Shown here: piece by piece, positions 37,121 to 51,500 of the stretch
Layout of the letters: the number at the start of each line of letters is the position of its first letter
How positions within the stretch are numbered: position 1 is the first letter of the stretch
Source: Rhyacichthys aspro
Lineage: Eukaryota > Chordata > Actinopteri > Gobiiformes > Rhyacichthyidae
Reading direction: 5' to 3'
NCBI GenBank assembly: GCA_036850595.1
Contig: CM072163.1
Span: 13,354,639-13,418,638, forward strand
Length of the DNA stretch: 64,000 bases
Notes under the pieces: generated by a model
The model's input: the letters and a program-made list of their open reading frames with translations, nothing else
The model's database searches: none
What the model was told of the DNA's origin: nothing
Program-made: the position numbers and the translations under genes

Positions 37121-37805
37121 CGTGAAAATAAACTTGTTTTGTTTTTTTTCCACAGATCATATACTATTAGGTCATACAATGCGTTTTCCACAAATGCGAG
37201 AAAAAAATCTGTTCCTTTTGGAGTACTATAATGTTAATGTATGTACTACTTGTGTTTGATTGCCCCTATGTATTTTGCCAAGAGGAAGCGAACACTGTGT
37301 ATTTATGTAAATGTGCCGAATGAATGTGCATACAGCTGTCCCTCATGTGAGAGGCAGGAGAAGTGAACATGGAGCTCGTGGTGCTGACGCCCACGCTGTC
37401 TGCAGGCCCCGCGCTCTGCTCCCACGCTTTGAGGCGCAGGGATGCCTCTGTAGTACGGCCGCATATGAATGAGCGCTCACTATCTCAGCCAACTCCGCGG
37501 ACCCCTTTAATGAAAGTCCAGGGCGTCTGCCGGAGGTGGATCCACTGTCTCTATGTGACTGGGAGACGATAGCGGGGAAGAGCGCGGCAGGGGCTGGCGG
37601 TGGAGGATGTGGGGGTGCTCGGGTAGTTGTAATGAATGTACCGCAGTTAAAAAGAATTCTGTGTCACTTCCCGAGAGGGAGACAGAGAAATAAAGGGGTG
37701 GAGGGGTAGAAGGAGATGTGGGAGGAGATGTTGTGAAATAGGATGTGTTGTGTTGATGGAGTTTTTCACAACTAGGAAAACTCTCCTCCCATCCTGGTAT
37801 ATATC

Positions 37806-37827
37806 TGTGTGTGTGTGTGTGTGTGTG
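37806..37827 (+). repeat. TG microsatellite
   Basis: Eleven uninterrupted TG units. Confidence 0.85.
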
Positions 37828-39864
37828 AGTGCCCTACAGCCTGTAAATGTACCACCCACACACATTACCCACATGTATTAAACCCATACATATGCATACC
37901 TCCTCCACCTCCATCCATTTTTCGCCCTGTGTTTTTCCGCATAATCTCCCTTTATATCCCACACACAAGTAAAATGCTTTTTTCTGGGACAATCACTGTT
38001 ATTACCTTTCCAATTTTGTCAAAGGAGTACATTAGTTAGTTTCCAGGTCAACTCTCATAAACCTATAGAAAACAAATGCCTTACACTCTTCTATTCGGTG
38101 CAATCCAACCAGAAGATGACACCCGTCCGCCCACTTCAAGTACGTTCTAAACTGTGGTACATGCGAGTGCTTTGCTCCCCTGAGTGGAATTGTAAAAGTG
38201 AGCATATGTATTGCATGATGTGTCCCAATTGTCTACTGTATCAGCAGAGATAATCAAAGGCTCTTGACATCCACACAATGCAAGATGATGGAGCTGGCGA
38301 GATAAACGGAGAGGCCACTTCGACTCTAAAACATCTACTCTATTCGTTGTTGGAAGGAGAAAAAGAGACACAAGAAAGACCAGACAGAGAAAAAAAAATC
38401 ATTGGTAGAGGGTGAAGGGAAAGTAGGGGAGGGCACCCAAGAATAGAAAAAAGGAGGGTCCTGCAGAACAGTACTGCCAAAACCGAGGTCAATTGTGATG
38501 AAAATGGCTGTTCACATGACCACAATAGGAGCTGAGTGACAGCACTAAAGCTGCACGGACGGGCTTATCCTGATCACTCAGGGGCTCGACTGGGAAAATC
38601 ACAATGCCCTGGAGATGTGTCCTTTCTGGGCTCCGAGGATCACAGAGCGCCCACGGTCCCAAGCCTTGGTCCCGAAATGTCCCCTCCATTAGCATATCAA
38701 TAACAGCCCGGCTACTGGGCCAAGGAGCAGGGCGGCTCGCGATAGTGCCTCCCTGGTTAGCATCAGCCTGTGCCTTCACACAGCTATTCAGCGAGGAGTC
38801 AATGCTAAGTCAATGCTATAGGTGAATGGGAAGAAGTGTGAGATTGTCTCTGAAGCATGGACCCGTTTCTGGTGGTGGATGCAGATGGCTGTAGTGAATG
38901 AAGCATGGTCTATTCCTCTTTTTTTCTTGCTCATCTTTTTGTAGCATTATGTTTTAAATGTATGTTTAGGTTTACTTCTCCTTAAATTTACACAGACATC
39001 ATGCTATGAGCTTCATCATATTGTTCTAAATGGTGTCTTCGGTGTCACTTGAGGATGAGCAACAGTTGGTAGCCAAGTTGTCCAGGCTTTCTTTCTGCAT
39101 GATAAGTTCATTAAAACCATTTCTTTTTAACGCAGGAACATAAAAAAAAAGTATAACAGGGATTGTTTTCCTTGACTTGCAAAGCTTTTGTGCAGAAGTC
39201 ATACTGCCTTTATCGCCTGTTCTCTCAGGTGTCCACTCCCTTCTTAACTCGGGAAACAAAAGCATAACTGTGGAAGTGGAAGAGTGCGATGTGAGAGCAG
39301 GTTACAGCCGCTCTGGCTTCTGAGGATACAATATCACATGACACTCACAGAAGATGGCCTTTGATAACATTACAATGTAATTAGAGATATTACACCGAGG
39401 CTGTACAAGCCACAACTCAGTGTTAACCTTGTTATTACGCAATAGGAGGAAATGGATTATCTGGAGACCAAGGACGGCAAGTTTTTAAAGGCTGAGAATG
39501 AGATAGAGTAGGAAGAAGGGAAAAAGAAAAGAAGGAAGTAGAAAATCGATGGCTGAAAGTAAAGGATGTGAAAGTAAAAGGGCAGTGAAGAGTGGAGGAT
39601 GAAAAAGACAGGTGAGGTATTGGCCTGAGAGTTCTTGCTTTGTCATTGGAAATCAGAGCTGTGGGGCAGGACACTGTTTGATTTGGTGCTCTTGTTTTAA
39701 AGTGTCAGTCAGAGCACACTCCCATCGAGCGTCTGGCAGCCCCCGGTCTGCCACTAAGTATCGGCAGACAGCTGAGAGGTTATCATGCGTCGTCAGGTGC
39801 CAGACTGACTCCTGGTAGCAGGTTTGTCATTTGTAATTAGACAGAAAAGAAAAGCTGCCTTGTC

Positions 39865-39887
39865 TTTTTTTTTTTTTTTTTTTTTTT
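39865..39887 (+). repeat. Poly-T tract (23 T)
   Basis: The longest mononucleotide run of the window. It could be the tail of a minus-strand retroposed sequence, but no body is recognisable next to it. Confidence 0.85.
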
Positions 39888-40930
39888 GGAGTTTTTGTCT
39901 TATTATGTGGCTGAAGGCTGTCTCTGGGTATCGACGGACAAGTGACGAGGCGTACACACAGGAGCACACCCACAAATACATGCACTGACACACGTTTGAT
40001 GGGCCAAGTTTGATTCCATTAAGTGGAGTTTGTCAGTTAGTCAGTGGAGTGCTGGGTTGAATGTTGATGTCCGTGCAGCGAGTCTCCAAGAGCTAAACAA
40101 GATCTGAAGCAGGCTGCCGAGACGCTAAATTACACTGGGGGTGACTGAGCTTTGCCAGCCCTAACTATGACTATTTTATGTCAGTCACACACAGCCTATC
40201 TGGTGTGGCTATGTGAGTTCTGGTCACGGTTAAAGAGGCTTCCTTCTGGGGTGGTTGGGGTCGAGTCTTAAGGCGGCGAGGGGGAGGAATAAGAGGAGCG
40301 GGAGATAATAGGAGAAGGCGAACAGTGGGGGTGGTGGGCTTGGATGGTCCAGTGAAAAGAGGAAGATAGAGGCTGAAGGTGGGTTTCTCCGGAGTATGAA
40401 AGCCTGCGTGCCTCCATTCCGGTGCCATTGATGTATTCTAATGCTAAGTGTGTAATGCCGGGCCTCGACTGGTCTCTGGGAGAGGCAAGGCTTTGATAGG
40501 CACAACCAAGCTCTGGGACGGATCCCTCGCATGCTATTCATATGCATATCTGTGTGTACAAATGTGGGAGTGCGTGTATACTGTGTGTGTTTTTTTGGGC
40601 CATTTAAGTAACTGTTTTTTGCTGTTTGTGCCAGCAGTAGATTACTCTCATTTCCATATCAATACACTCATATTTTAGCCTGTTTTTACCATCACACAAC
40701 CCAATCCTAAATGACCCCCCTTTGAGCGCGCTAGTTTTTATGTTATATGTCTTTATGTGTGTGCACTAACCATTAAGGGTGGCTTTAAAATACAGGTTGT
40801 GTTTCATGTGTGGCCTCTAAATCTGTGATTACATGCGCATTTGTTTGAACTTGTTGTTTACATGGGCAATCAGTTATGTTTTCTGAGAATAAGAAGCATT
40901 TGCATATTTTTCATGTGCAATGGTTTGTTG

Positions 40931-41334
40931 TAGGGCTAGAACTAATGATTATTTCTATAAGTGAGTAATCTGATGATTTTTTTTGATTAACCAATTAATA
41001 ATCAGATAGTGGAGTGTGTGTAAATGTGTGGGGACCTGGTGGACTAACAAAAACAAGTGGTGAAAAACGTTTGACTTTCATTGTTCCTGTTCTAAACTGA
41101 TGATAATACAACAAAAAATCACATACATTTTTACAAAATCTGAACCAGATGAAGCTACAAGTACACCACTACAAAAACACAAAATGTGCAGTTCTTTTAC
41201 TCTTTCTGTGGATTTACTGCTCTGTCTTGTGAATAAAACCTCTCCTCTCAGTCTATGAATACCCCAGATAGTGATTATTCCATTTGTTGATGATCAGTTA
41301 GATGTGATGAATCCGATTAGTTGTCGCAATCCTA
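40931..41334. mobile_element. hAT-type non-autonomous transposon with 8-bp target duplication
   Basis: The left end TAGGGCTAGAACTAATGATT and right end ending ACTAATCG/GATTAGTTGTCGCAATCCTA are imperfect inverted repeats. The flanks GTTTGTTG (40923-40930) and GTTTGTAG (41335-41342) match at 7 of 8 bases. The TAGGGCT...AACTAA terminus with GATTAT-rich subterminal sequence is a form I remember from fish genomes. At 404 bp there is no coding capacity. Confidence 0.65.
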
Positions 41335-42531
41335 GTTTGTAGACATTTAAATCACTGAAAGAGTATACCAGTTACAACTATAATCAGAAATAACGTCACA
41401 CATTATATGAAGAATAATTGTGCTTCAACTTTTTTTTTTTTCTGTCTCTATTATAAAACATTTTATTCCCATGTTTCTATTGTTACCAAACACCTGCCCT
41501 GAAGCCAATACACTCACAGATGACATGCAGCACCAGAAAATGGCTACACTTTACTTATTAGATGACAGAAACGCTCAAAGGAAACTAAATCCATTTCCAT
41601 GAGTGAGCCGTTCTCTTTCAAAGTATTAAATGAGCCACCGTTATCTCAGTCAAAGTTTTTCATTTTGATGATTCCTGGAATAACCGGGCGTATGTAAGAC
41701 ACATAATGAATTGAAGACATCTGCTGATATAACGGCCATCTGCTGAAGAGGCCAAAAGAGTACAATAGTGAATCCGGCTACATCTCACCCGCTTGTTCAG
41801 GAGGTGCATGATACATATGTGTAAGAAGTATGAGGTGGTGACGTGTTTTCGTACTGCTTTGTTTGTGATGCGTTCCGGTCCCCAACCCTGATTAAAGCAT
41901 GAAATTCTTCCCACATTGTATAGCGCTGGGGTGTCTCATGTGGACAAATGCACACAAATAACCGCACACACACAATGACACCAAAGCGAGAAGTCACAGA
42001 GGCCTGTTAATGAGTGCCGGGGCCAGAAAGGAGGCTCCAACCGCAGAGCACTGTGGAGGTGTCAAGAGCTTTGTGACAGATGCTGGTTGTAAAATGCCTT
42101 CCTCACAGGTTTATTGTTATGAAGAAAAGCAATGGTCAGATTCGGCAAGATTGATTATGCTACTTTCTTTGCTGTTTCATACACACACACAGACGATAAT
42201 CCCTTGTGAGTCTTAAAGAGTCTCCCATCGGTGATCCTCCTCCAGCCCCCACCTTCTCTGCCGCCTAGATTTGTTCTGGAGCATCCTCTCATGCTTGTTC
42301 ACCTCCACTCACCTGCGCACTTCACAGAGCGCGGCGGAACGCGCACGGCGCCGCGCTCGTGAACGTATATATGTGTTTTTTTGAAGAGATAGGGGTTGGA
42401 GTGTGTCAAAGAGCACTCGCCTTTATACTTTCATTGTGCTCAAGAATATGATGGATGTTTGAAAACAGAGTGAAGCCTGAATATCAGTGGCAGCCGCTGA
42501 TGTTGCTCTCACCTCTCAGTGTGTAGACCCC

Positions 42532-42566
42532 TGTGTATGTGTGTGTGTCTGTGTGTGTGTCTGTGC
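42532..42566 (+). repeat. Interrupted TG microsatellite
   Basis: TG units broken by TA and TCTG interruptions. Confidence 0.75.
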
Positions 42567-45500
42567 TTAGAGGCACTGGAGGTTATTTGATCTCATTGTG
42601 TTGTTGGAGAGGAGCCTGCTCTCTTGTTTTATGACCAGCGCTGTAGGGAGATATTCAGCTTCACCTGCCGCTCCTCAGCAATCCATCATCCCCCTCTCAG
42701 ATGCACTCTACTCCTCTTATTACTTCATCTTGCACTCACCGAATCATTGAAGACCTTCTTACATGTGATGCATGCAGATGGTCGGACTTTCTTCAGTTGT
42801 CTCATGAAGTAAAACATGAGTTTTGTTCACAGAAATGGAAAAAGACCTGTAAACAGTGACATCACTTACTAATACTGACAATGAGTGAAGCCTCAAATGT
42901 CAGTAAAGTGAGTGTATGGAGAGTTCAAGAAGGGTGATTCATGATGGCCACATAGTTAGCTGTAGACTTTGTTGCTGAGTAAGTGCTAAGGTAGTAAAGT
43001 ACATAGAACTTCATAAAGCTTTAGTGAAACACATTGTGAACGTTTTGTCTTTAATAAATCTCTTAAGCCTAAAATAAAGCTTTTGCTGGAGGCTACCCTT
43101 CTTGGAGCCAACCTTCACAACTGCATTAGCGGCTAAACCTTTGGTCCATTATTGTTTCCCTGTGGTAATGTTCATACTTTAAATGAGTGACAAAGTGACT
43201 TCATAATTCTGCCAGAGTTTCTGCAAATGATTAGAAGAGTGTGAAAGCAATGCGGCTCCTTCGTTAAGATGTTAAGTGTGTGGTAAACCAAACGGGAACG
43301 AGGACTCAGCTAATGACTGTTTCTGCACACTTCATCAGATTGCTTGCTCGCAATATTGCCTCATATCACTCCCTGGCACCATTGGTGCTTAATAGTGTGT
43401 GTACATTTGATAGTGTTTGTGTGAGTGTGTGCATACGTCTGATCACGTATTACTTTGTAGAGCCATTTGAGTTTAATAGGCATAGTAGAAAGCGCACAGC
43501 GGTAATGCTCCAGCAACATGGAGTAATGACACAATAAAACAATTAAATATGGTGGTGGAGAATTACTTTTAGAACAAGCTGCTCCGAGAAGCAATTTGGA
43601 CTGAGACGAAATAAACAGAAAGTAGGCTTATTAGGAGCAGAGAGCAAGATCTACCTCAGACTTCGCCACTGTAAATCTGCTGATTCATAGACTGCACAAT
43701 CACAGACAGGTTCTCTTTCAAATTAGAGACATTACTGAGTGAATATGTGCGTGAGAGTATGAGTAATGTGCTCGACTCTAAAGCTAAAGTACTTTTCAGG
43801 CTGTTAATTTTCCCATCTTACCTAAAACTGTCATATGTCTAAGCCAAGAGTGAGATTTTTTTGTGAAGACTGTTCTGAACCTCTAGGCTATGCAAAGAGT
43901 TAAATATTATAACCAGCAGATGGGAAGACTCGGCCAAGGACAACAGTGGAAGTTAAGTTCTCCAGTAACCTCTTTCACTTTTAGTGTTGGCTCTTGAATT
44001 AGGTCGACCAAATACATACATTTTTAAAATTTGTTTTATGCAAAGCTTAATTAAATGGATTTCTCAGTCTGCTTTGTCAATATAAATCTTTATCAGGACT
44101 ATCTTATACGATATTCAGTTTGTCTTACCTTATCATATTGTCTCATTTTGATTATAATAGTTTGTGGCCTGTTAATATACTGAATCATATATCATTCCTC
44201 CCTATTGGAATGTATCATAGTATATTGCTTCTTTTGTGTCTGAGTTATCACCACGTTCACATCAGTGGAGCCTGGAGCCTAGTGCATTGTAAAAATCCCT
44301 CCTGCAATAATTAAGAACCAGTCAAGGCCAGACCTTGAAGCATACGGAGTATCTGTTTTTAAATGTTGACATGTTTTACTGGCCAGACTGAGGTGTTAAA
44401 GGGAGCACCCAAGGTGAAACTGCGTAGGTGTACATCCGAGAAATCTCCTTCTACTGTGACTCTCTCTGTTCATTTTTAGTCACACATGTGAATTTATGTA
44501 CTCATTTATAAGGATCTGTTGAGAATTAGAGATCGAAAACCCATTTGCAGAGGTTACCCACGTAAAGTCAGCCTATTTGTCTCCTGTGAAATCGAAACCT
44601 TACCCTCTGCCTCTTCCCGCTCCTTCACCGCTTCTGTTTTCTGTCTCTACTACAGGCTCACCCTCAACCCCTCGTACCTGGGGATCACAGTTCCACAATG
44701 AATGGTTGATAAGAGCGGAGATAAGATGATTTGGGAAGAAATGAGGAAATTAGTTAAAGATAAGAGGGAGGGACAGCTCTGCTTAGTGAAAAGAAATAGA
44801 GACTTTAGAAAGATCACAAGGCCGAGGCCATGCCACGTAAATACAGTTGGAAATGTTTGTTTTTCATCTTTCTAGAACGTTTTGGAGTAAAAAAAAGGAT
44901 CAGTGTTTTTGATACTTACTTAACCTGCCTAACAATACTTTTTTCCCCCTTTTATTTCCGCTCAAAATTCAGATATCATTTTAGGAGTTCACTGAATCAA
45001 ATGAGATGGCTTTATTTTGTTGACTGATCCAGATATGACAACATCATATGCATAATTGAGTGAAGTCTATTGAGTTGTATTTTTTTTTATATTACCAGCT
45101 GCTGTATTTTTGTATGGTCATTTTGCCTGTGAATGACACTGATAGACAGAAGAGCACTGTTATTGACAACAGAAAGCCTGGCCAGAGGGGGTAAGAGTGT
45201 GTTATTAAATGACGCGTGGCGAGAGGGAAGTGGTTTAGGATTTACGGTGAGAAATAGCACGATGTGAGTGTGAGAAAAGAGAGGCGAGTACGGAATGATG
45301 GAAAACAGGATTAGATAGACAACGCCGCAGGGAAGTGGTTTGGGCCTGTAGCGAGGAGAAATGTGTGAGTGAGTAGAGTGACAGAGTGGGCTGGTGTACA
45401 GGAGCAGCAGAGACAGAGGAGAGCCATAAAGGATTCAAGGTAGGACATGAGTGGAAAAGCTGGGAACGGGTAAATGAGGACGAGGTTATAACCCAGTCTG

Positions 45501-48500
45501 ACTCAGACCTACCATCTGAGCTAATAGCCTGTCTATTAATATCATCTGCTAATGACACAGTGACACTGAGCATAATCCTTATTCATCAGTTTTTAACTTT
45601 TACTTCCTGAATAATGATCCTAATACATTATTTACAGAGAAGAGTGACCTACTCTCTGATAAGCAAGGGAAATGATAATAGATGAGCTCTAGCCTGTAGG
45701 GCTGCACAATACAGGGTGCAATCAGCATATAACATGCAATATCTTTTTGGAATATGCATCTGACAATAGGACTTATTTCATTTTGATGTTGGCATAATCA
45801 AGATTTTGTAATTATTTTAAAAATACAAATAAATACAGAACAAAACACAAGGCCTTCTCTTCCACTGGTCTTCTCTATAACCTCTATAGTGTAGGCCTAA
45901 ATATGAATGACCCATTATTTTGACATCAAAATTAAAAAAGCCTAAATTATGCTGAATTATTATTATTGTTTGATATTTGCATATCATAATATAACTCAAT
46001 GTGATTGATTTAGGAAAGTCAACTATCTATGTCAATTGACAGTTGGTGTCAACTATACCTAGATTCACAAGACGGTGTCAGTCAGGACTGGTGATGGCTG
46101 CTCGTTTAAACATGTCAGGACAGCACCGTCTAAGGCACAATACACAATACTGGGATTCAGTCATAACTCTGAACTCCTGTGAATTCTGTTAAATTGCGAC
46201 ACTGGACACAACCAGATCTGATTGTAGTTTTTGACAGTAGCAGGTGATGATGTAATGTTCAGCACTTGTTTTTGGAGCAGGCGCTCTTCTGGGCCCTGCT
46301 GTCCTGTATGTGGCTTTATATCTTCACAGAAGATGCCTTGCTGGTAATTGTATTTTCATCCATTCATAGTTGATTTCATCGCAATACATATTGTTAATGA
46401 CATTTTCAAGCACTTTCCCCTTAACACCTCTCTAGTTTATTTTTTCCAACTCAGTTACACAAAAGCAGAGAAAACCCTGGAGACATCACTCAGTGGAAGT
46501 AATCAGTCAGTGTGAATGAGGAGCCAATAATTGTTTTTAAAGTGTTGCATCAGCACAATGGCATCAAGCTACAGGGCTTTGAACACAATTTCACTTTGTC
46601 TTTTCTTATAAATCTACACATTAAGGAAATTAATAAGCAGAGCACTCTCTTTTTATTTTAAAATAATTTTTAACTTGTATTGATAATGAAAATAGAAGAC
46701 TGGAGCCAGCAAAAAGAGCAGAACTCCAATCAAGGAAACAATGCGATCTCTTAGCTGGTAATAAATGTAGAAACACACTAATTTCCATGACGAGAAAGAA
46801 AGAATGTGATTGTTGACGTTACGCTGGCAGTGCGCCCCACTTACTCTTGTATTTGTGCACAGGGGGAGCTGGTGAGTATGTTATTCAGGGACACCTTGAC
46901 ATGCGTGCCCGAGACAGGCGTCATAGAAATTTCATTTGGAAAGCGTGAAATTACACACTGTTAAGAGAAAAATGACATTATATTCAACAGATAGGAGGAG
47001 CGGTCACATTATACCCACCACCACCACCCGACTGGTTTTCTTCTCACCTCCAGATTGTTACCCAAAACTACCTGCTTGTTCTTTTGATTCCCATTTTCCC
47101 TTCACACCCATCTGTGCCTTTTGTCAAAGGAAGAAGGAAAAGCAAACTGAGGGGTTGACACAAAACATATTTTTAGAATGAAATGTCCGTTAATTTAAAA
47201 TACTCAAATGAATAATGGAGAAGATACAATTCTCTGTCTGTTCTCTTCTATTAGACATATAGTAATGTTTGGTGTAACATGCCTATACACCTTTACATTT
47301 ATCAAGTCACCTACTGTATTTTGCATTTATTACATTTTACCTCAGTTACAAATAATATATATTGCATATTAACCTGACATCAGTGACATCAGTAGAGAAC
47401 AAGATGAGCCACGGTCCAAATGTTAATATACATTTTGTAATAGGCAGCACAGATTGAATACATAACAATGAAAGATAAAACAATTCAATGTCTGCAGCGT
47501 CTCCTGTCTCCAGACTTGAGTGCCTGTCTCTTTGCATTTCCTAAAGCGTCTCTGTGCTTATGTGTCCCTCGATACAAAGCGCTCTATGCAGGAGTCACTC
47601 TTAATAGACACTATTGTTTTTGCAGCATCACTGGCTACACAACTATGTTCAGGCGTTATGTAAAGACAAACATGCAAAAACACCACACATAAAGTTCTAT
47701 CATCTATGGGCCCTCTGTGTCAAGGGAGAGCGGCGAAATGTGCAAACTGAATCTTATATTTGCACAGTGGAGACACAATGACATCACTGCTGGCCATAAC
47801 GACTGTACAGAGAAGGAGAAGGAGGAGAGTAAACACGTTGTGAGGCAGAGACAAGGGGGTCATAATAACGAAGCTCGAGCCCCGAAGGCTGACGGTGCAT
47901 ATTCTTCCTCAGTGGGAGTTTCTGTGTGTTCCTTACACATCTTAAGTTTCTTCTTCTATTGTCTTCGATAACACTTCTTCACTGGTTGTCATATGTCCAT
48001 CTGTTCAAAAGAGAGTACTTTTGAAAAAATGAACACGTATCGCCTGCTACATTTAAATTAACAAGACAAGTCTGTTCCTTGTTACAGCTTCAATGATTCA
48101 TTACCTCAGACAAAGGGTCACGAACAAACACAATAACAACAGCCTACTCCTCGCCCTCTCTTCATTTTCTCTGTGACCTCTCTGGCCTTTGCCTCCCAGA
48201 CCTGCCAGACTTCCTTCCTCCTCCATCCATTCATCCATCCCTCACTCATCACTTACCCTCCTGCTTTTTACACCAGTGTCTGTTTTAGTTTGCGATGCAC
48301 AGAAAGCGAGTTTTTTTGCGCGCATCTGCAATCAGCACACAGCGGATATGAAATCAGCAAGGCAGTCAAACACGTAGGCACGGAACATAAACAGGGATTT
48401 AATTTGTGTGTTTATGCAAAGCCAGCGTTTGCTATGCGGACCAGCCGACCACAACCAATTACAACCAATCCAATTACCTTCTACATGCAACACTTGATAT

Positions 48501-51500
48501 CAAGAAAAGGTCTGCACAGAGCTCAGTGAACGATGTGCAGATCCAAATAAGGACGTGCTGTGTGTCAGGTGACCCGCGGGTTATTCCCTGGTTGGCTCGT
48601 CATCGCGTCTGATTGGCCGCTCGCCGGTTTGATCACATTGCTCACCAGAGACGGAGGCAGACCTCGTGGCCTCTCACCTGCAGGTCCTCCTCTGTCTCGC
48701 TTTCCGTTTGAGTCTCAGTCCAAGTGAGGCGAGCTCGGAGACCGGTGTTGGCTCAGTATGAGTTTGTCTGGCAGGCCGAGCTGTAGGGGAGCTCTTTGAT
48801 TGAAGAAACAGAACAAAAGCCTGCAACGGTGTCTTTGTTGCAGCTGTCCAAGATATGGCAGTTAGACATCAGATAAGTCCAAGTAATGACTCACAGTTAA
48901 TATGCATCCACACACAAAAAAATATGTCGGAGAGTGCAGGTGTGACGTTTGTGAAAGAGCACGCACCTCATCTGCTGAGCGGTCACTTTTAAACAAATGT
49001 CGCTTCAAACTCATTAAAACACATACCATCTGCTTATATTGTGGCAGCTAAGGCTTTACCATAGTGTTTACTGCATATATCATTTAGGATCAAATACAAA
49101 TGAGGCTGAATAACTGAAACAAATAAAAGAAATGCACATGAATGAATGAAAAGAATAAAATTGGAGTTAAAAACTCAAGGTCAAGTGACATCAGTAAAGT
49201 TTCCCATTCACTTAAAGAAAATTTAAATCAAAGTTTTGCAAAGTATGAAAAACAAAACTGTGATTTATATGAATGTGTATTGTGAATAAACAGTGGCCTC
49301 TTTTTTCTGGCTTATACTATACGTTATGGATTAAGGCAGACTTTAAACACAAATGTTTAAAGATACAGAGATTATAAGAAATGGCGAGAATGAGAGAGTA
49401 AAAGGAGGTGGCAGCCATAATACATCACTGAAACATTTCAAATCAGTAAGTTCAAAGTTCAGACAGATGTGTTAGTGCTGATGTTAGCTCAGGTGTAACG
49501 ATAAACATTAGAGCAAACTAATGGATATACTTGCAGGTAGCAAAGCTGCTTTATCTTGTCTGTTAACACCCAGCACCAGCTTGCTTAAAACCTGTAGGTT
49601 GGAGGTCGGGACGGATGGTGCGCTAAGCAAATCAGCAGCGGACAGACCGGCAATAAGGCTCAGGTTTGAATTTCAATCAGTCTTTGACAGCGAGGAGGGA
49701 CGGCAGCAGGGAAGGCAGGCAGAAGGAGGCCACTGATGAGAGAAGAGGAGATAGAAGGTAGAAGAGAAGGAGGATGGAGATGAAGGGGTCAGGGCTGAAA
49801 GATAAGGGAGGCCAAGGAATGAGGAAATGGAAACACAGATGGAGATATTTTACATAGAGGCAGATAGATGGATGACGGGGTGCGACGGAGGGACGGGGCG
49901 AAGAGATAATTACTACGATAGGGAGGAAGGTAAATGTGGTGAACGGATTACAAGTTTACACTACGTCAGATTGATCGCAATGGCAGACAGAGGTGACTGA
50001 ATACAGGTGACGGCGAGCAAAGGCGGAAAAGAAAATGCGTTTGAAGGGTAGGAAGGACGTTGAGCCAGAGCGAGTCCTTGCCAGAAGGAAGAAGAATGTT
50101 AAAAAGATAGCCCAGTTGATTCATTTCTCTGATGTGGTCGCTGCTGTTCCTTTAACGCATCTGTGCAGGGCCATCGTCGGTCCTTAGCCATCTGCGCACA
50201 AACTCGCACAACGGCTTTCTGACTGTCTAACAACAGCTTTTCATTTTCTGGAATGGGCTGAATCAAAGTGCTGTTAACAAGGCAGGGAGTCGCTTCGTCA
50301 CAACGGCTCCACGGCAACCGAGGTGGGCAGGTGCACATCTGGTTTCAAACGGGATATTTTTAGACATTAAAACTAAAAGAGGCAGCAGTGACCAGTGTGT
50401 TTAAAAGAGCGTTTGACAAGTAGAAAAGTGCACGACTGCTGAGGTGTAATTTTGCCCTGTTGCCCTACTGTTCTTTATACATTTTTGTCATCAGGCTTTA
50501 TTGTCAATAAGAGCTTATTAGAAGCTTTAACAGTCAATTAAATAAATTAACATCGGTAATTTAACCGTCAAGTGCTTCTCACAATTGAAAAAAAAGGATG
50601 TGTTTATGTCAGTGCCAGTCAACGAAAAAAATGGTGGATTGTGATTAGCTAGATTAACTGTGATTGACTCTAATTATACGAAATAATAAAGTCAAAGTTG
50701 TAATTACTGTCACAAGACTAGAGTGATTTTGGTTAAAATAAGTTTGCTCCAAATAGCATTGATCGTTCCACTAAAAGCAATTGAGTTACTTTTTGCACCT
50801 CTCAGGCCTCAGACGGTATAATCTGAAATCTTTTAACCATCCAGCATTGGCTTTTATACTAGTGTGAGTCAACCCATTTTCAGACCGACTCTGGCTACAT
50901 CTTGGCATACAGCGTTTAGAGCAAGTGATGGATGGATGAAGAAGGAGGGATGAAAAGATTAGATGGAGTTGAAGCCCATGTTGTAGCTGTCCCGTCTGCG
51001 TACGCTCCTGTGTCTGTCTGCATGGATGAATATGACGCTGACTTAGTGTCAGACTCCTCGCTGACACGTACTGGAGTTAGCACGCGATTAGGGAGAAGTG
51101 AGAGGCAAGGACGGACGAGTGTGAAAAGGAAATGAAGGAGACCAGATGGACAGATTCAGATAAACAAATGCATAGCAACTGAAAGTTTTTTTTAACTTGC
51201 TTATTTGATTAAAGCTCCAAATGAATCACAGTTTCTCTGAACTTTGGCCTTTTTACTGCTCATTTGTTGTCAGTTATGTTATGTAGGTGACCCATTTGTG
51301 CTTTCCTGTTACCTCTTTGGCACTTTCTGGTTGTGAGACTTGTATTAAAGTTTAATTCCCTGCAGTGGAAGGCGAGAGAGCTGCCGGAGTGTGGCAGAGG
51401 CGACGTAAAGAAATTCTAGTGACAGGAGACTGACAGCCATGTGTGGTTTACTGTGTCAGAGACAAGAACAAAGACATATGTTCATGTCTTTTTATGTTTG

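Larger units (their letters stand above)
37121..40922. other. Intron 1 sequence, no exon recognised
   Basis: It holds a CpG-richer patch (37370-37600), a GT microsatellite and a poly-T tract. No coding exon is supported. The segment 38580-38770 is GC-richer and non-repetitive, with no identifiable motif. Confidence 0.5.

Noticed and set aside
45698..46015. Possible decayed element starting AGGGCTGCACAATA
   Set aside because: It resembles a fish repeat start from memory, but the right terminus and target duplication are missing.
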